Positions 7,974-17,456 of a DNA stretch of 50,612 nucleotides are shown here, piece after piece; positions within the stretch are counted from its first letter, which is position 1; each line of letters opens with the position of its first letter. Position numbers and translations under genes: made by a program. This DNA is from an uncultured Lachnospiraceae bacterium (GTDB taxonomy: Bacteria; Bacillota; Clostridia; Lachnospirales; Lachnospiraceae). The stretch is from positions 1-50,612 of the forward strand of contig CAJTTO010000032.1 of NCBI GenBank assembly GCA_910579275.1. The letters are read 5' to 3'. A model generated the notes under the pieces. The model worked only from the letters and a program-made list of their open reading frames with translations. It did not search any database and was not told where the DNA came from.

Positions 7974-8993
7974 ATGATTGATTCTGAACTTTTAAAATCC
8001 GAGGAATACAATTTTATACAGTCCGACGAGCACCTGGGCAGACATGTGATTCTGCTCGGGCTGTCAGGAAGCTATTCTTATGGGACGAACAATGAAAAAA
8101 GTGACATTGATGTCAGAGGCGTGACGCTCAACAGGAAATCCGACCTCATTGGTCTAACCCATTTCGAGCAGTATGTGGACACGCAGACCGACACCACCAT
8201 CTACAGCTTTATGAAAATGATTACACTACTCTTAAGCTGCAATCCAAACACAGTAGAACTGCTCGGCCTGAATCAGGAGCATTACCTGTATCTGCACCCG
8301 CTCGGACAGGAACTGATTGACAATGCGCACCTGTTTCTGTCAAAGCGCGCAATTCACTCCTTTGGCGGCTACGCGGATGCCCAGCTGCGGCGCCTGCAGA
8401 ATGCGCTGGCGAGAGACGCCTACCCGCAAAGCGAAAAAGAGCAGCACATTTTCAACTCGGTCAAAAATGCAATGTATGATTTCCGCAAGCGGTATGAACA
8501 TTTTGAAAATGGTGCAATCCACATTTATACAGACAAGGCAGTCAATCCCGATTTCGATACGGAAATTTATGTCGACGCAAACCTCTCGCACTATCCGCTG
8601 CGCGACTACAAAAATATCTGGAACGAGATGAACAATATTGTCAAGGACTATGACAAGCTCGGAAAACGCAACCGCAAGAAAGACAACAACCACCTGAACA
8701 AACACGCCATGCATTTGATACGGCTTTTTATGATGGCGGTTGATATTCTGGAAAAGGGTGAAATCCGTACCTACCGCAAGGAGGAGCACGAGCTTCTATT
8801 AGAAATCCGAAACGGCAGATACCAGAAAGCAGACGGTAGCTTTCGAGAGGAATTTTACGAGCTGTTAAACGACTACGAACGGAAACTAGACGCTGCCGCG
8901 GCGCATACCTCCCTCCCCGACGAGCCGGATATGGAGCGCGTGCAGGCGTATGTAATGGCAGTTAATGAAAGGGTGATACGCGATGAAATATAA
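7974..8993 (+). CDS. RlaP-like predicted nucleotidyltransferase (first of a tandem pair)
   Basis: A 339-residue protein. A GAGGTG site at 7964-7969 favours the ATG at 7974 over an upstream GTG. The polymerase beta-type active-site pattern is present: GSYSYGT (residues 32-38) followed by SDIDVRG with D44 and D46, the metal-binding aspartates. This resembles the PF10127 family, linked in the literature to RNA repair (RlaP), where members often neighbour rtcB. No ligase gene is seen here. The 3' end overlaps the next gene by 11 bp, and that gene belongs to the same family. The substrate and whether it acts on RNA are unknown. Confidence 0.8.
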   Translation: MIDSELLKSEEYNFIQSDEHLGRHVILLGLSGSYSYGTNNEKSDIDVRGVTLNRKSDLIGLTHFEQYVDTQTDTTIYSFMKMITLLLSCNPNTVELLGLNQEHYLYLHPLGQELIDNAHLFLSKRAIHSFGGYADAQLRRLQNALARDAYPQSEKEQHIFNSVKNAMYDFRKRYEHFENGAIHIYTDKAVNPDFDTEIYVDANLSHYPLRDYKNIWNEMNNIVKDYDKLGKRNRKKDNNHLNKHAMHLIRLFMMAVDILEKGEIRTYRKEEHELLLEIRNGRYQKADGSFREEFYELLNDYERKLDAAAAHTSLPDEPDMERVQAYVMAVNERVIRDEI

Positions 8994-9762
8994 AGATTAT
9001 GAAGGTTCGATAGAACATCTTATTCTGCAAAAGTTAAATGAAATTGAAACAGCAGAGCATGTAAAAATACTCCACGCCGTTGAATCCGGCAGCCGTGCAT
9101 GGGGTTTTGAGTCACCGGACAGCGATTACGATGTGCGTTTCATCTATGTGCGCCCGCGGAATCATTATCTGGAATTGCAGCCCAAACAGGACTTTATCGA
9201 ATGGGAGCTTGATGAGACACTCGACATCAACGGCTGGGATTTGTCGAAGGCTTTACAGCACTTCCACAAATCCAATGCAACACTTTTCGAGTGGGCAGGC
9301 GCACCGATTGTCTATTATACAACACCTGAATGGCAGAAAATCTATGCGGTGGCACATCACTATTTCTCCTGCAAGTCATCAATGTACCACTATTATGGCA
9401 CTGCGCGGAAAAACTATCATGATTATCTGACCGAAGTTCTTGTAAAATACAAGAAATATTTCTATGTACTGCGCCCGATTCTGGCTTGCAAGTGGATTGC
9501 GGAAAAATCCTGTCCGCCCCCTGTTCTATTTCAGGAGCTTGCCGACCAAATGTTAGCGCCGGAACTCAAGGAGATTGTCCATAGGCTGCTGAAAGCCAAA
9601 ATACAGATGTCGGAATCCGAAAAAGCGCCCCGGATTGACGCGCTGAACGCATACATTGTGCAAGAGCTTGACTACTATAAGGAAGCTATTGATGCAATGC
9701 ACGACGACCGCACGGCAGACTGGGGCGCACTGAATGATGTGTTTATTGACGTCATCCGGTAA
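8983..9762 (+). CDS. RlaP/YcgL-like predicted nucleotidyltransferase (second of a tandem pair)
   Basis: A 259-residue protein. The motif GSRAWG (residues 36-41) with SDYDVRFIYV (D48, D50) gives the nucleotidyltransferase core. The continuation HYLELQPKQDFIEW...DINGWDLSKAL is characteristic of the YcgL-like branch of PF10127. Its start lies inside the end of the preceding gene, so the two are translationally coupled. The two proteins differ outside the catalytic core, which suggests distinct jobs rather than a recent duplication. It converges on the GH42 gene. Confidence 0.82.
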   Translation: MKYKDYEGSIEHLILQKLNEIETAEHVKILHAVESGSRAWGFESPDSDYDVRFIYVRPRNHYLELQPKQDFIEWELDETLDINGWDLSKALQHFHKSNATLFEWAGAPIVYYTTPEWQKIYAVAHHYFSCKSSMYHYYGTARKNYHDYLTEVLVKYKKYFYVLRPILACKWIAEKSCPPPVLFQELADQMLAPELKEIVHRLLKAKIQMSESEKAPRIDALNAYIVQELDYYKEAIDAMHDDRTADWGALNDVFIDVIR

Positions 9763-9775
9763 TTTTTATTCTCTT

Positions 9776-11767
9776 TTATTTGCGGCGCTTATACCCTTCA
9801 AAAAGCTGCACCTCATAGGGTTGTAAAAACTCTGCGCGCCCTCCTTCAAGGAGCGTGTACGTTCCGTGAAGATGGTACACTTGCTCATCGGCAGTGTGGT
9901 TGATGACAAACAACCATACTTTTTCGTCGTGCGTGCGTGTCATCATCTCCACGCCGTCCGCGGCAGTGCCAAGCGTCTCAATCTCACAGATGCGGGTGAT
10001 ATACGTCATAATGTCCTCCATAAGCTCCTCACCCGGCTCGGTTCCGATATACCATGCGGTGCCGCTGCCATACTTGTTTTCCGTGATGGCGGGTGTCTGC
10101 TTGTAAAAGCCTGTGGAGTACTCTGCGATCTGGCTTGCACCCTTTAATGTTATAATGTCGCACCACTTTTCAATCTCATATTCCTTTTTACCGTAGAGCA
10201 CGCCTCCCGTCGTCTCGAGCAGGCAGTCGTACTCCGGTATTTCGATACCGCACAGCTCGCCGAGCCGTCCCGGTAACTCACGGTCTGTCATGCAAAGGTT
10301 CGTCGCGTCCTTGACGCCGGTGCGCATCGTCAGTATCAGATTTCCTCCGCCCGCTACATAATCCATATAGTGCTGTTCAAGCTCCGGCGTCATCAGATAT
10401 TGGAGAGGCGCAATCACTAGCTTGTACTGTGACAAGTCATCCATGTCCTGCACGAAATCAGCCGGTATTTTCTTATCATATAAAGCCTTATAGTACTTTT
10501 GCAGCTGCTCCACATAGCGCAGCTGTGGGTGGTTGGGCTGGATATCAAACGCGTAATTCTGCCGGAAGCTATGCACGATTGCAACCTCGGGGCGAGGCAT
10601 GCTGCCCTCGAAATCCTCCATATATTTTGTAAACGTCTCTGTCATTTTTTTCGCCTCATTGTAGATTCTGCCCGGGTTGCCGCTGTGCCCCAGAATGCCG
10701 TGCCAGTATTGCTCCGTTCCCATCGCGCACGTTCTCCAGCGGAAAAAGACAACCGCATCAGCCCCGTGTGCGACAGACTGCATCGCCCATGCCGACATCT
10801 GTCCCGGTTCCAACGCCCTGCCCATGATTTCCCAGCCTGCCATGCCCGACTGCTGCTCCATCATCCAAAACGGTTTTTTCTTGTAACCGCGAATCACGTC
10901 ATGACACGCCGCAAGCTCATTGTCCGGCTGGTGCGGCTGCTTCTGCCAGTGCCCTGCCGGATAGATGTCATTTGACACGAAATCCAGCAGTCCCGCCAAA
11001 TCATAGTAATCCACCTTATTATCAAAACACATAAAATTGTGCGTGATAAAATGGTTGGGACAGTTTTCCCGTATAATTTCCGCCTGCCAGTCCGCAAAGT
11101 TGACAATTAAATCCGAACAGTAGCACTTCCAGTCAAGCATCGCAGAAGGATTCTCGCCCACTGCTGTTATCAGCGGCGTTCCAATCTGCTCAAAACTATT
11201 GTAGCCCTGACTCCAAAATGCCGTTCCCCACGCCTGATTCAGAGCTTCAATCGTTCCGTATTTTCTGCCCAGCCACTTCTGGAACAACCGCTTGCAGGAA
11301 TTGCACATACACAAGTCCCCATGCGAATTGCCAAGCTCATTGTCAATCTGCCATCCAATAACACCCGAATTGTCAGCAAACCGTTTGGCAAGCGCAGTCA
11401 CAAATCTGCGTATATGCACGCGGTAGGCCGGATTGGACTGACAGTCGTGATGCCTGCCGCCAAAATGCCTTCGTCTTCCCTGCCTGTCAATAGGCTGAAT
11501 CTCAGGATTTTTCTGTATTATCCACGCCGGAGGTGCCGCTGTCGGCGTACCGAGAATGGATTTGATGCCATAACTGTCGAGAAGCGCCACTGCTTCTTCG
11601 AGCCACTCAAAATGAAATTCGCCCTCTGCAGGCTCCATTTTGAACCATGAGAATTCTGCCATGCGCACAACCTGTACGCCCATTTCCTTCATCAGACGCG
11701 CGTCAGTCTCCCAGCGCTCCCTCGGCCAGTGCTCCGGATAATAGTCCACGCCAAAATGTATTCCCAT
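9776..11767 (-). CDS. Beta-galactosidase, glycoside hydrolase family 42
   Basis: A 663-residue cytoplasmic enzyme, start set by GGAGG eight bases upstream. It opens with GVDYYPEHWP, typical of GH42. The acid/base glutamate is E144 in IDNELGN and the nucleophile is E304 in MMEQQSG. Four cysteines (about C109, C153, C155, C158) match the zinc site known in some GH42 enzymes. A middle trimerisation-like domain and a small C-terminal beta domain follow, giving normal family length. It cleaves terminal beta-galactosides from oligosaccharides. No sugar transporter or regulator is adjacent, so its inducer is not visible. A methyltransferase gene lies upstream on the same strand, 71 bp away. Confidence 0.95.
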   Translation of the reverse strand: MGIHFGVDYYPEHWPRERWETDARLMKEMGVQVVRMAEFSWFKMEPAEGEFHFEWLEEAVALLDSYGIKSILGTPTAAPPAWIIQKNPEIQPIDRQGRRRHFGGRHHDCQSNPAYRVHIRRFVTALAKRFADNSGVIGWQIDNELGNSHGDLCMCNSCKRLFQKWLGRKYGTIEALNQAWGTAFWSQGYNSFEQIGTPLITAVGENPSAMLDWKCYCSDLIVNFADWQAEIIRENCPNHFITHNFMCFDNKVDYYDLAGLLDFVSNDIYPAGHWQKQPHQPDNELAACHDVIRGYKKKPFWMMEQQSGMAGWEIMGRALEPGQMSAWAMQSVAHGADAVVFFRWRTCAMGTEQYWHGILGHSGNPGRIYNEAKKMTETFTKYMEDFEGSMPRPEVAIVHSFRQNYAFDIQPNHPQLRYVEQLQKYYKALYDKKIPADFVQDMDDLSQYKLVIAPLQYLMTPELEQHYMDYVAGGGNLILTMRTGVKDATNLCMTDRELPGRLGELCGIEIPEYDCLLETTGGVLYGKKEYEIEKWCDIITLKGASQIAEYSTGFYKQTPAITENKYGSGTAWYIGTEPGEELMEDIMTYITRICEIETLGTAADGVEMMTRTHDEKVWLFVINHTADEQVYHLHGTYTLLEGGRAEFLQPYEVQLFEGYKRRK

Positions 11768-11838
11768 ACTTTGATCCTCCGTTTTGATATACGTGTTTTC
11801 ATGTTTACAATTCCTTCGCCGTACCTACAGGCTTAAAT

Positions 11839-12456
11839 TCATCCATTGTAATCTCCTTTCCGTTTCGTAATCATCGCGACCGCACAGGGCATCCTTCCTT
11901 CGATAACCCTATATTCAACCTGTTTGTAGCCTGCCTCCTCAAAGAACTTTCGGTAGGAATCCATATCAAACTGACGCTTAAAAGGAACCCCTCCCAGCTC
12001 AAGCAAGCGCACCGCCAGCTGATTGACGCCGCTGTCTGCATTGATATAAGTCGGAATAATGATTTTTCCGCCTGTTTTGCACACACGTTCCAGTTCTTTT
12101 ACTGCGTCATAAGGCTTGTCGAGCAGATGAATCACATTGCCCGCGACGACTTTATCATATTTGTTGTCGCGGCACTTTAGCCGTGTCAGGTCAGCGCGCC
12201 TGATTGTTATATTGCCATATCTTTGGCAGTTTTTTGCAGTCTGCCGCAGCATTCCTCTGGAAAAATCCGTTGCCGTCAGATGTCTGCATCTCGGAGCAAT
12301 GTACTTGCTGATAGCCCCCGTCCCACAGGCACATTCGAGCACGAGATCGTCCTGTTGAATCTGCGCCGCCACAATTTTGCCAAGACCTTGATAAACCTTT
12401 CCGTTATATATCGTTTCCGCAAAATCATATATTCCCGATACGCTATCCCAAATCAT
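11839..12456 (-). CDS. Class I SAM-dependent methyltransferase
   Basis: A 205-residue protein; GGAGGGG just upstream selects the ATG at 12456 (MIWDSVSGIYDFAE). Motif I is VLECACGTGAISKYIA near residues 38-53, motif II TATDFSRGML, and motif IV DKVVAGNVIHLLDKP. This is a Methyltransf_11/25-type fold, like UbiE/COQ5 relatives acting on small molecules. The first glycine of the usual E/DxGxGxG loop is Ala-Cys here, a common variant. The neighbouring mtnN gene recycles S-adenosylhomocysteine, the by-product of such enzymes. The substrate is unknown. Confidence 0.85.
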   Translation of the reverse strand: MIWDSVSGIYDFAETIYNGKVYQGLGKIVAAQIQQDDLVLECACGTGAISKYIAPRCRHLTATDFSRGMLRQTAKNCQRYGNITIRRADLTRLKCRDNKYDKVVAGNVIHLLDKPYDAVKELERVCKTGGKIIIPTYINADSGVNQLAVRLLELGGVPFKRQFDMDSYRKFFEEAGYKQVEYRVIEGRMPCAVAMITKRKGDYNG

Positions 12457-12534
12457 ATTTTCCCCTCCGCATTCAGCAAAAAAAGTACACTTCCCTCTGC
12501 CTTTCACGCCATGCTTTTATACTGCCTATGCCTA

Positions 12535-13233
12535 TTACAGCCGCACAACGAGATTTTCCACCAGCCTTGCACAGTGTGCCGCCGCCGCGCGCTCAAACTC
12601 CGGATAGTCCATGTGCGCACTGCCGTCCGCCTTGTCCGAAATTGCACGGAGCACCACATATGGCAGCCTGTTCAAGAACGCCGCGTGTGCGATTGCTGCA
12701 CCCTCCATCTCTGCGCAGGAACCGTCAAACTGCCGAATCAGCCTGTCCTTCACTGTGCCGTCCGAAATAAACTGGTCTCCGCTGACTACGCGTCCTTCAT
12801 ACACTCCAATCTCAGGATTGACCTCGCGGCACACTGCAATTGCCGCCTCGGCAAGCGTTCTGTCCGCCTTGAAAAAGGAAGTCTCCATCTGGGGAATGAT
12901 ACCCGGCTCATAGCCAAGCGGACTGACATCCATGTCATGTTCACAGGCGTCTGTGGAGACCACAATATCACCAATATTGATTTCAGCGCGCAGGGAGCCG
13001 GCAACACCTGTGTTTATCACGGCGTCCACATCAAATAAATCCGCCAGAATCTGCACGCAAATTCCCGCATTCACTTTTCCGATGCCACACTGGACAATGA
13101 CAACATCCTTTCCGTTCAGTACACCTTCATGGAACTTCATGCCAGCCTTATCCACGACATTTTTCAGCTCCATCTTTGATTTTAACGCTGCTACCTCAAG
13201 CTCCATTGCTCCGATAATTCCTATTTTATTCAT
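12535..13233 (-). CDS. mtnN: 5'-methylthioadenosine/S-adenosylhomocysteine nucleosidase
   Basis: A 232-residue protein of typical length. It opens MNKIGIIGAMELEV with the proton-relay glutamate at position 11. It also has NTGVAGSL, EMEGAAIAH with the ribose-binding glutamate, and SDKADG with the catalytic aspartate, all family hallmarks. The enzyme hydrolyses MTA and SAH to adenine plus methylthioribose or S-ribosylhomocysteine, feeding methionine salvage and AI-2 precursor formation. It lies upstream of the methyltransferase gene on the same strand. A MITE copy sits 90 bp from its start. Confidence 0.96.
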   Translation of the reverse strand: MNKIGIIGAMELEVAALKSKMELKNVVDKAGMKFHEGVLNGKDVVIVQCGIGKVNAGICVQILADLFDVDAVINTGVAGSLRAEINIGDIVVSTDACEHDMDVSPLGYEPGIIPQMETSFFKADRTLAEAAIAVCREVNPEIGVYEGRVVSGDQFISDGTVKDRLIRQFDGSCAEMEGAAIAHAAFLNRLPYVVLRAISDKADGSAHMDYPEFERAAAAHCARLVENLVVRL

Positions 13234-13323
13234 TTTATCCTCCTACTATTTTTATGTAAAAATTATTATTCGGCTTCTTACACTCGTCTAATGACCGTGT
13301 CGCGTAGCTTTTTCTCCTTTCTT

Positions 13324-13460
13324 GTAACAGTTCAGCCTTCGGCTTCCCGTTACAGGCATCAAGCCATGCAAAACCACTTCGTGGTGGCTTGATGCATCTC
13401 TACCTATATGTTATTTCACGGACTTTGCAGCCAGTGCAAAGTCCTGGGCTGAACTGTTAC
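13324..13460 (+). mobile_element. 137-bp IS66-type MITE, copy 2
   Basis: Same length and ends as copy 1 (about 93% identical by eye), flanked by the perfect 8-bp duplication CCTTTCTT (13316-13323 and 13461-13468). The right terminal repeat supplies the stop codon of the minus-strand gene 13457-13810. Conceptual removal of the element and one duplication restores an open frame eight codons longer. Confidence 0.93.
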
Positions 13461-13810
13461 CCTTTCTTACTCTTTATTAAATTTTGCAAAATAAAATCAT
13501 ACTGTCCGTACATTTTCTGGACTTCGTTTTCCAGTGTGTAGTAATGCCCGATATATGGAACAAGCAATATCAAAAGCAGTCCGATCATCGCCAGCATCGG
13601 CATATATTCAGCGATGCAGTAAACTGCCAGCGCCACCATTGTCAGCAGTGCAAACGTGATTGTCACAATCAGGTGTATCAGCCGCTCATGCTGAAAAAAT
13701 GATACTTGTGTCAGATGTTCATGCATAACAGCATCCCAGTCTGTATCGGCTGGCGGGTGTGCCAGCAGCGCATCAATACGCTGACGGTAAGTTATGATTC
13801 TATTTTTCAT
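13457..13810 (-). CDS. Small two-helix membrane protein, C-terminus truncated by a MITE
   Basis: A 117-residue protein with GAGGTGA seven bases before ATG 13810. Two hydrophobic segments at about residues 47-66 and 70-87 separate a charged N-terminal cytoplasmic part (YRQRIDALLAHPPADTDWD) from a helical tail. I do not recognise the family. The last codons read KSKKG and then TAA, which belongs to the inverted repeat of MITE copy 2. Without the insertion the frame would continue EKATRHGH before a stop near 13291. The protein is probably still made. Confidence 0.75.
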   Translation of the reverse strand: MKNRIITYRQRIDALLAHPPADTDWDAVMHEHLTQVSFFQHERLIHLIVTITFALLTMVALAVYCIAEYMPMLAMIGLLLILLVPYIGHYYTLENEVQKMYGQYDFILQNLIKSKKG

Positions 13811-14025
13811 TTTTCGTCACCTCAGTCACTTTATTACCGCGCAAAACCTCCCATGGATTCCGGCGCCATCCTAAAAGACACGCTATTTCATTTGCGTTTC
13901 ATTATACATTCATGAAAGTTCTATGCAGCATTCCGCTTACTAAGAATATGTGTTCGTTATCTGTCTCCAAATATGTCATACTGCACCGCAATACCCAAAT
14001 ACACGCATCTGGCTCGTTTATGTTT

Positions 14026-14898
14026 TCACCTGTCTGTATCTCTTTCAGCCAGCATACGCTTCAACGCAGCAATCTCCGCGTCCTTGTCTGCCAGCTTCGC
14101 ATTCTTATCTGCAATTTCCGCGTCCTTATCCGCTAACTCCGCGTCCTTATCCGCCAGCAAATTTTTGAGTTCACCTAGTTCCGGCAAAACCATCCTCTTT
14201 AATGCTTCGCTCATCCTATCACCTCCGATAACAATTTTTTCAAATATTTCGTTGTTGATATCTGACACAAGATTCACAACCACCCCCGCCTTTTCGCGCT
14301 CCTTCTCCCCTTCCAGTCTGTCATAACTGTCCAAGAGCCGCTCTGCCTGCGAGATGTCCATGCTGCGTGTCAGTGCCTTTAGCCAAACATGCCTGTTTTC
14401 TTCAAGTTCCTTTGTCACAATAACCTGCATCGGGAAAATCATGCCATATATACGATAAATTCCATTCCCTTCCCGCCGAACCTGATATTTCTTTTCCAGT
14501 TGTCCAAGTAGTTTCACAGGTTTTTGCTCACGAATCAGTGAAACTGTGATATCTGTGTCCAAAATCTCGTCCACCGCACCTGTATCTGCTTTGTACAAGC
14601 GAGCATAAGATAGCACCTTATAAAACGTATCAATATTAATGCTGTCGTCCGGCGACTTATACTCTACTATATTGTGTCCAAGGAAAAATGAACCGATTTC
14701 GTTTTAAATAACCTCTTCTGGTTTCTTCTTAATGACAAGTAAATCAATACGCAACGGCTCTCTACTTAAATAATACTCTGGGTCATAAATTAGTCCCTTC
14801 TCATTTTCCAGCAGTTCCAATTCCATTGTACTGCAAAATGCAGGATGCCACTGTGTTCTATTTTCAATCTCCAACGCCGTATCCCTTCTGCCCTTCAT
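14026..14898 (-). pseudogene. Rpn-like PD-(D/E)XK nuclease gene interrupted by one in-frame stop
   Basis: Two open segments in the same frame, 14898-14704 and 14703-14026, are separated only by TAA at 14704-14706. The joined product would be about 290 residues, normal for Rpn/PD-(D/E)XK recombination-promoting nuclease or transposase-like proteins. The first part has WHPAFCSTMELELL and RIDLLVIKK with the catalytic Asp. The second carries VEYKSP, the ExK half of the active site, then a helical region and a C-terminal heptad repeat. A single AAA to TAA change (EEVI-stop-NEIG) explains the break. The second segment could restart at ATG 14616 but would lack the active site. Confidence 0.75.
14075..14158 (-). 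repeat. Four 21-bp repeats encoding a heptad coiled coil
   Basis: Units begin at 14075, 14096, 14117 and 14138. They encode LADKDAE-type heptads at the end of the broken Rpn-like gene. Exact 21-bp periodicity suggests expansion by slippage. Confidence 0.85.
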
Positions 14899-15015
14899 CA
14901 GTATTTAGTGCATCATTTTTCATCGACTCCTTAAAGACGCAAGGATTTACTGCACGATTTCTTCTGTGTACTCTCATTATAACATACAATTCCGGTTTCA
15001 TTCCAGACAATTTTG

Positions 15016-16299
15016 TCAGGCATCCTCAAAAAACCCCCGCCCTGACTCCATATTTTGCAGTCCCCAGCAGCCTAGTTTGTCCTCCTCACCGAGAAACTCC
15101 TTACGGTTATGCATCCAAGACTGAAACTCCCATGCACCGTAGAGCTCCGTCCCTGGCTCGTGTCCGGTGGCATTCGGGCTATAGAGGATAAACTGCGCAC
15201 CTGTCTTGAGTGCTGTCCAATCAGCGCGGTCAAGGCCATACGGCTCACTGGCAACATAGTGGGTTGTGTGACCATCTTCTGTCAAAACCCATTCTTCGCC
15301 AATCTCATGACCGGTGTCAAGCACAAGCTCTTCGAGCGTCATCATCCAAGAAGCCTCTGTGAGTTTTCCGACATTCCCAAACTGCCCATGAAATTGGCAG
15401 ACATAAATCATATCCCCGTCAGCATCCGCATAGTCGCCCGAAAAACTTCCGTTCGGGTTTAACGTAAGAGAAGTCCGCCATCCCCCCGCGCCACTGTAAA
15501 AGAACAGTTCCAAAGGTTCCGTGATGGGTAGCGCATCCAGTTCTTCTATCACGGCTGAATCCGCAGCCGCTGTCATTGCAGTCCGAAAATGCAATAGATT
15601 CTCCAGCATAGATTTATTCTGATCCCTTGTAAACACTGGTTCTTGACCGTCCAGCCACCAAAGGCTGTCAAAAAGCCGTCCCTCTTTCCGGAAAGTTTGC
15701 TGCAAATCGCTGTCGGTATTGAGCAGCTCAACGCTGTTGGAGAGAAGTATGTTAATCTCGTCCATAAAAGCGGCAATTTCCTCTGGTTCAAAACCGTTGT
15801 GAACGGGAGAGCCAAAATTGATGTCAAACGTAACGCTGCTTTGCTGTACTACTGTCTCCTCGTTGTCCGTCAGAGTGGAAAGCGCATAGTCGTACATGCC
15901 AACGCCCTGATACATCGTTGGGTGATATCGCAGAAGGTAATCCTTGCCATCCAAGGTACACAGGAAAATACTCGTCCATCCTGTATGTGCAAAATGTCCA
16001 GCTTCACGGTCAATCAGCTCGTCATTCTCCCAAATTTCGAGCTGCAGCCCCTGTCCGTCATCCATCTCTATCAGGCGCACTTCCTCGGGAATCCCATTTC
16101 CGTTCAAATCAGGGGTAATAACCAAATCTGCCGTATCCCCTACTGCTGCATTCGCTGTGTCCGGTATGTCAGTCTCTATCGTCACTCCTTCTGATATCTT
16201 TTCAGTCTCTTCCGCATTCTGACTGTCAGCGCACGAACAGCATAGCCCCATGATGATGATTCCTTCAGCCAATATACAGCATATGTTCTTTTTCAACAT
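15016..16299 (-). CDS. Predicted lipoprotein of unknown function
   Basis: About 427 residues. GGAGGGG just upstream favours ATG 16299 (MLKKNICCILAEG) over an upstream TTG. A hydrophobic stretch ending GLCCSC resembles a lipobox with several candidate cysteines, followed by a short acidic linker. DLNGNGIPEEVRL is a dockerin/EF-hand-like Asp-rich loop of the kind found in FG-GAP or VCBS-like proteins. The C-terminal half has several short beta-rich segments (SFSGDYADADGDMIYVCQFHGQFG) of a kind often seen in Lachnospiraceae surface lipoproteins. The gene is monocistronic. I cannot assign a function. Confidence 0.75.
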   Translation of the reverse strand: MLKKNICCILAEGIIIMGLCCSCADSQNAEETEKISEGVTIETDIPDTANAAVGDTADLVITPDLNGNGIPEEVRLIEMDDGQGLQLEIWENDELIDREAGHFAHTGWTSIFLCTLDGKDYLLRYHPTMYQGVGMYDYALSTLTDNEETVVQQSSVTFDINFGSPVHNGFEPEEIAAFMDEINILLSNSVELLNTDSDLQQTFRKEGRLFDSLWWLDGQEPVFTRDQNKSMLENLLHFRTAMTAAADSAVIEELDALPITEPLELFFYSGAGGWRTSLTLNPNGSFSGDYADADGDMIYVCQFHGQFGNVGKLTEASWMMTLEELVLDTGHEIGEEWVLTEDGHTTHYVASEPYGLDRADWTALKTGAQFILYSPNATGHEPGTELYGAWEFQSWMHNRKEFLGEEDKLGCWGLQNMESGRGFFEDA

Positions 16300-16412
16300 G
16301 ATCCCCTCCAAAATCAGCTTTTCCCATTCATTCTATCCTCTTGCCATTTTGATTGTATCACGATTTGCGTCTTTTTTCATTCATCTCAGCAAACAGGCAG
16401 TCCAAATATCGT

Positions 16413-16706
16413 TTACTCCATTCGCAGGCCTATCATATCGGCAATACGAACATCAATTTTCAAATTTCTATTTTTTGCTTCTTTTGCAATTATTTCCACA
16501 CTGCTTTCTGATATGTCAATCGCGCTGACATCAAAACCGTTCTCTGCAAAAAAAATAGAGTGCCTGCCTATTCCTGCCCCGATATCTAAGATGGATTTAA
16601 ATTTGTCTTTCCATTTTAATGCTACAGGCAAAAATTCTTCAGACACATCTAACCAAGATTCCGAATGGATAGTTTCCCAGTTCCAGCCTTTATGTACTAC
16701 ACTCAT
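16413..16706 (-). pseudogene. Truncated class I methyltransferase
   Basis: A 97-codon frame begins MSVVHKGWNWETIHSESW and contains SAM motif I (ILDIGAGIGRHSIFFAENG) and motif II (SAIDIS). It then stops after IADMIGLRME, just before motif IV. Family members normally run to 200-250 residues, so the catalytic and substrate-binding half is missing. The sequence beyond the stop shows no convincing continuation. It is a remnant rather than a functional enzyme. Confidence 0.7.
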
Positions 16707-16996
16707 GATTATATCCCTCTTTTCATAATTTAAAAAATTAATATTGACACCACTTTACAACTTTTAAAAATGAAATGACACACAAAGTCCGTTTCTTAGG
16801 ATTATAAGTTTGCTGCCAAATCCTTACGAAAAAAGCGACCTTGTCCGCTGAACTCATTATACAATGAAAACAGTATAATTGGTAGCTCTATTCTATCGCG
16901 TGTTTGAAAATTCATTCCTGACATTTTACTGTCATGACATCTGCATAGCAGCGGCTTCCGGCAGTAGTTTCTAATGCCCCTCCGTCCTTTATCCGG

Positions 16997-17393
16997 TTAT
17001 TGAATGTAAATTTCCGAAACCGTATTTTCCACACCATTGATTTGCAGCCTAATCCGAATTTTTCCATTCTCAAATTCATTCAGCGCGTATTCCAGCGGTT
17101 CGGAAAGATTTGTTACATCGACAGATTGGGCGGTATCTCCCAGCAATCGTACTCCGCCGCGCCTGTTTTCTTCTGTCGCTTTTCCAAAGATTATGTGCCA
17201 GAGAGAAAAACAATGCCTTCGGGTTGCTCTCCCAGTCAAGTATCCACTCCGTTTCTAGCGCCTTTAGAAATGTTTGTTGATATAAGTCCTCCGCATCCGC
17301 CTTGTCCGCACAGAGCTTTAGGCAGAATCTGTAGATGTCTGTACCGAACGCATCAATACATTTTTCAATCTCTCTTGCGTTCACTTTTATCAC
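16997..17393 (-). pseudogene. Frameshifted ECF sigma factor remnant
   Basis: The first frame (from 17393) encodes a sigma-70 region 2: IEKCIDAFGTDIYRFCLKLCADKADAEDLYQQTFLKAL, then SLAHNLWKSDRRKQARRSTIAG. Near 17140 the protein-like signal moves to another frame, continuing GDTAQSVDVTNLSEPLEYALNEFENG to a stop at 16997. Region 4 of the sigma factor is absent, so there is both a frameshift and a deletion, possibly with a fusion to a downstream anti-sigma or DUF gene. It was probably an ECF sigma factor that has decayed. Confidence 0.65.
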
Positions 17394-17456
17394 CTCCCTT
17401 GCCCGTTCACTCTATATTCGTCACGACTTTTGCTGCGGTTCATTTTTTTATAGAAA

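Noticed and set aside
12223..13038. Long plus-strand frame of 271 codons opposite mtnN and the methyltransferase
   Set aside because: It is antisense to two genes with clear active-site motifs and has no recognisable protein features.
14075..14158. Minisatellite or CRISPR-like repeat
   Set aside because: The 21-bp units are coding heptads of a coiled coil in the Rpn-like gene.
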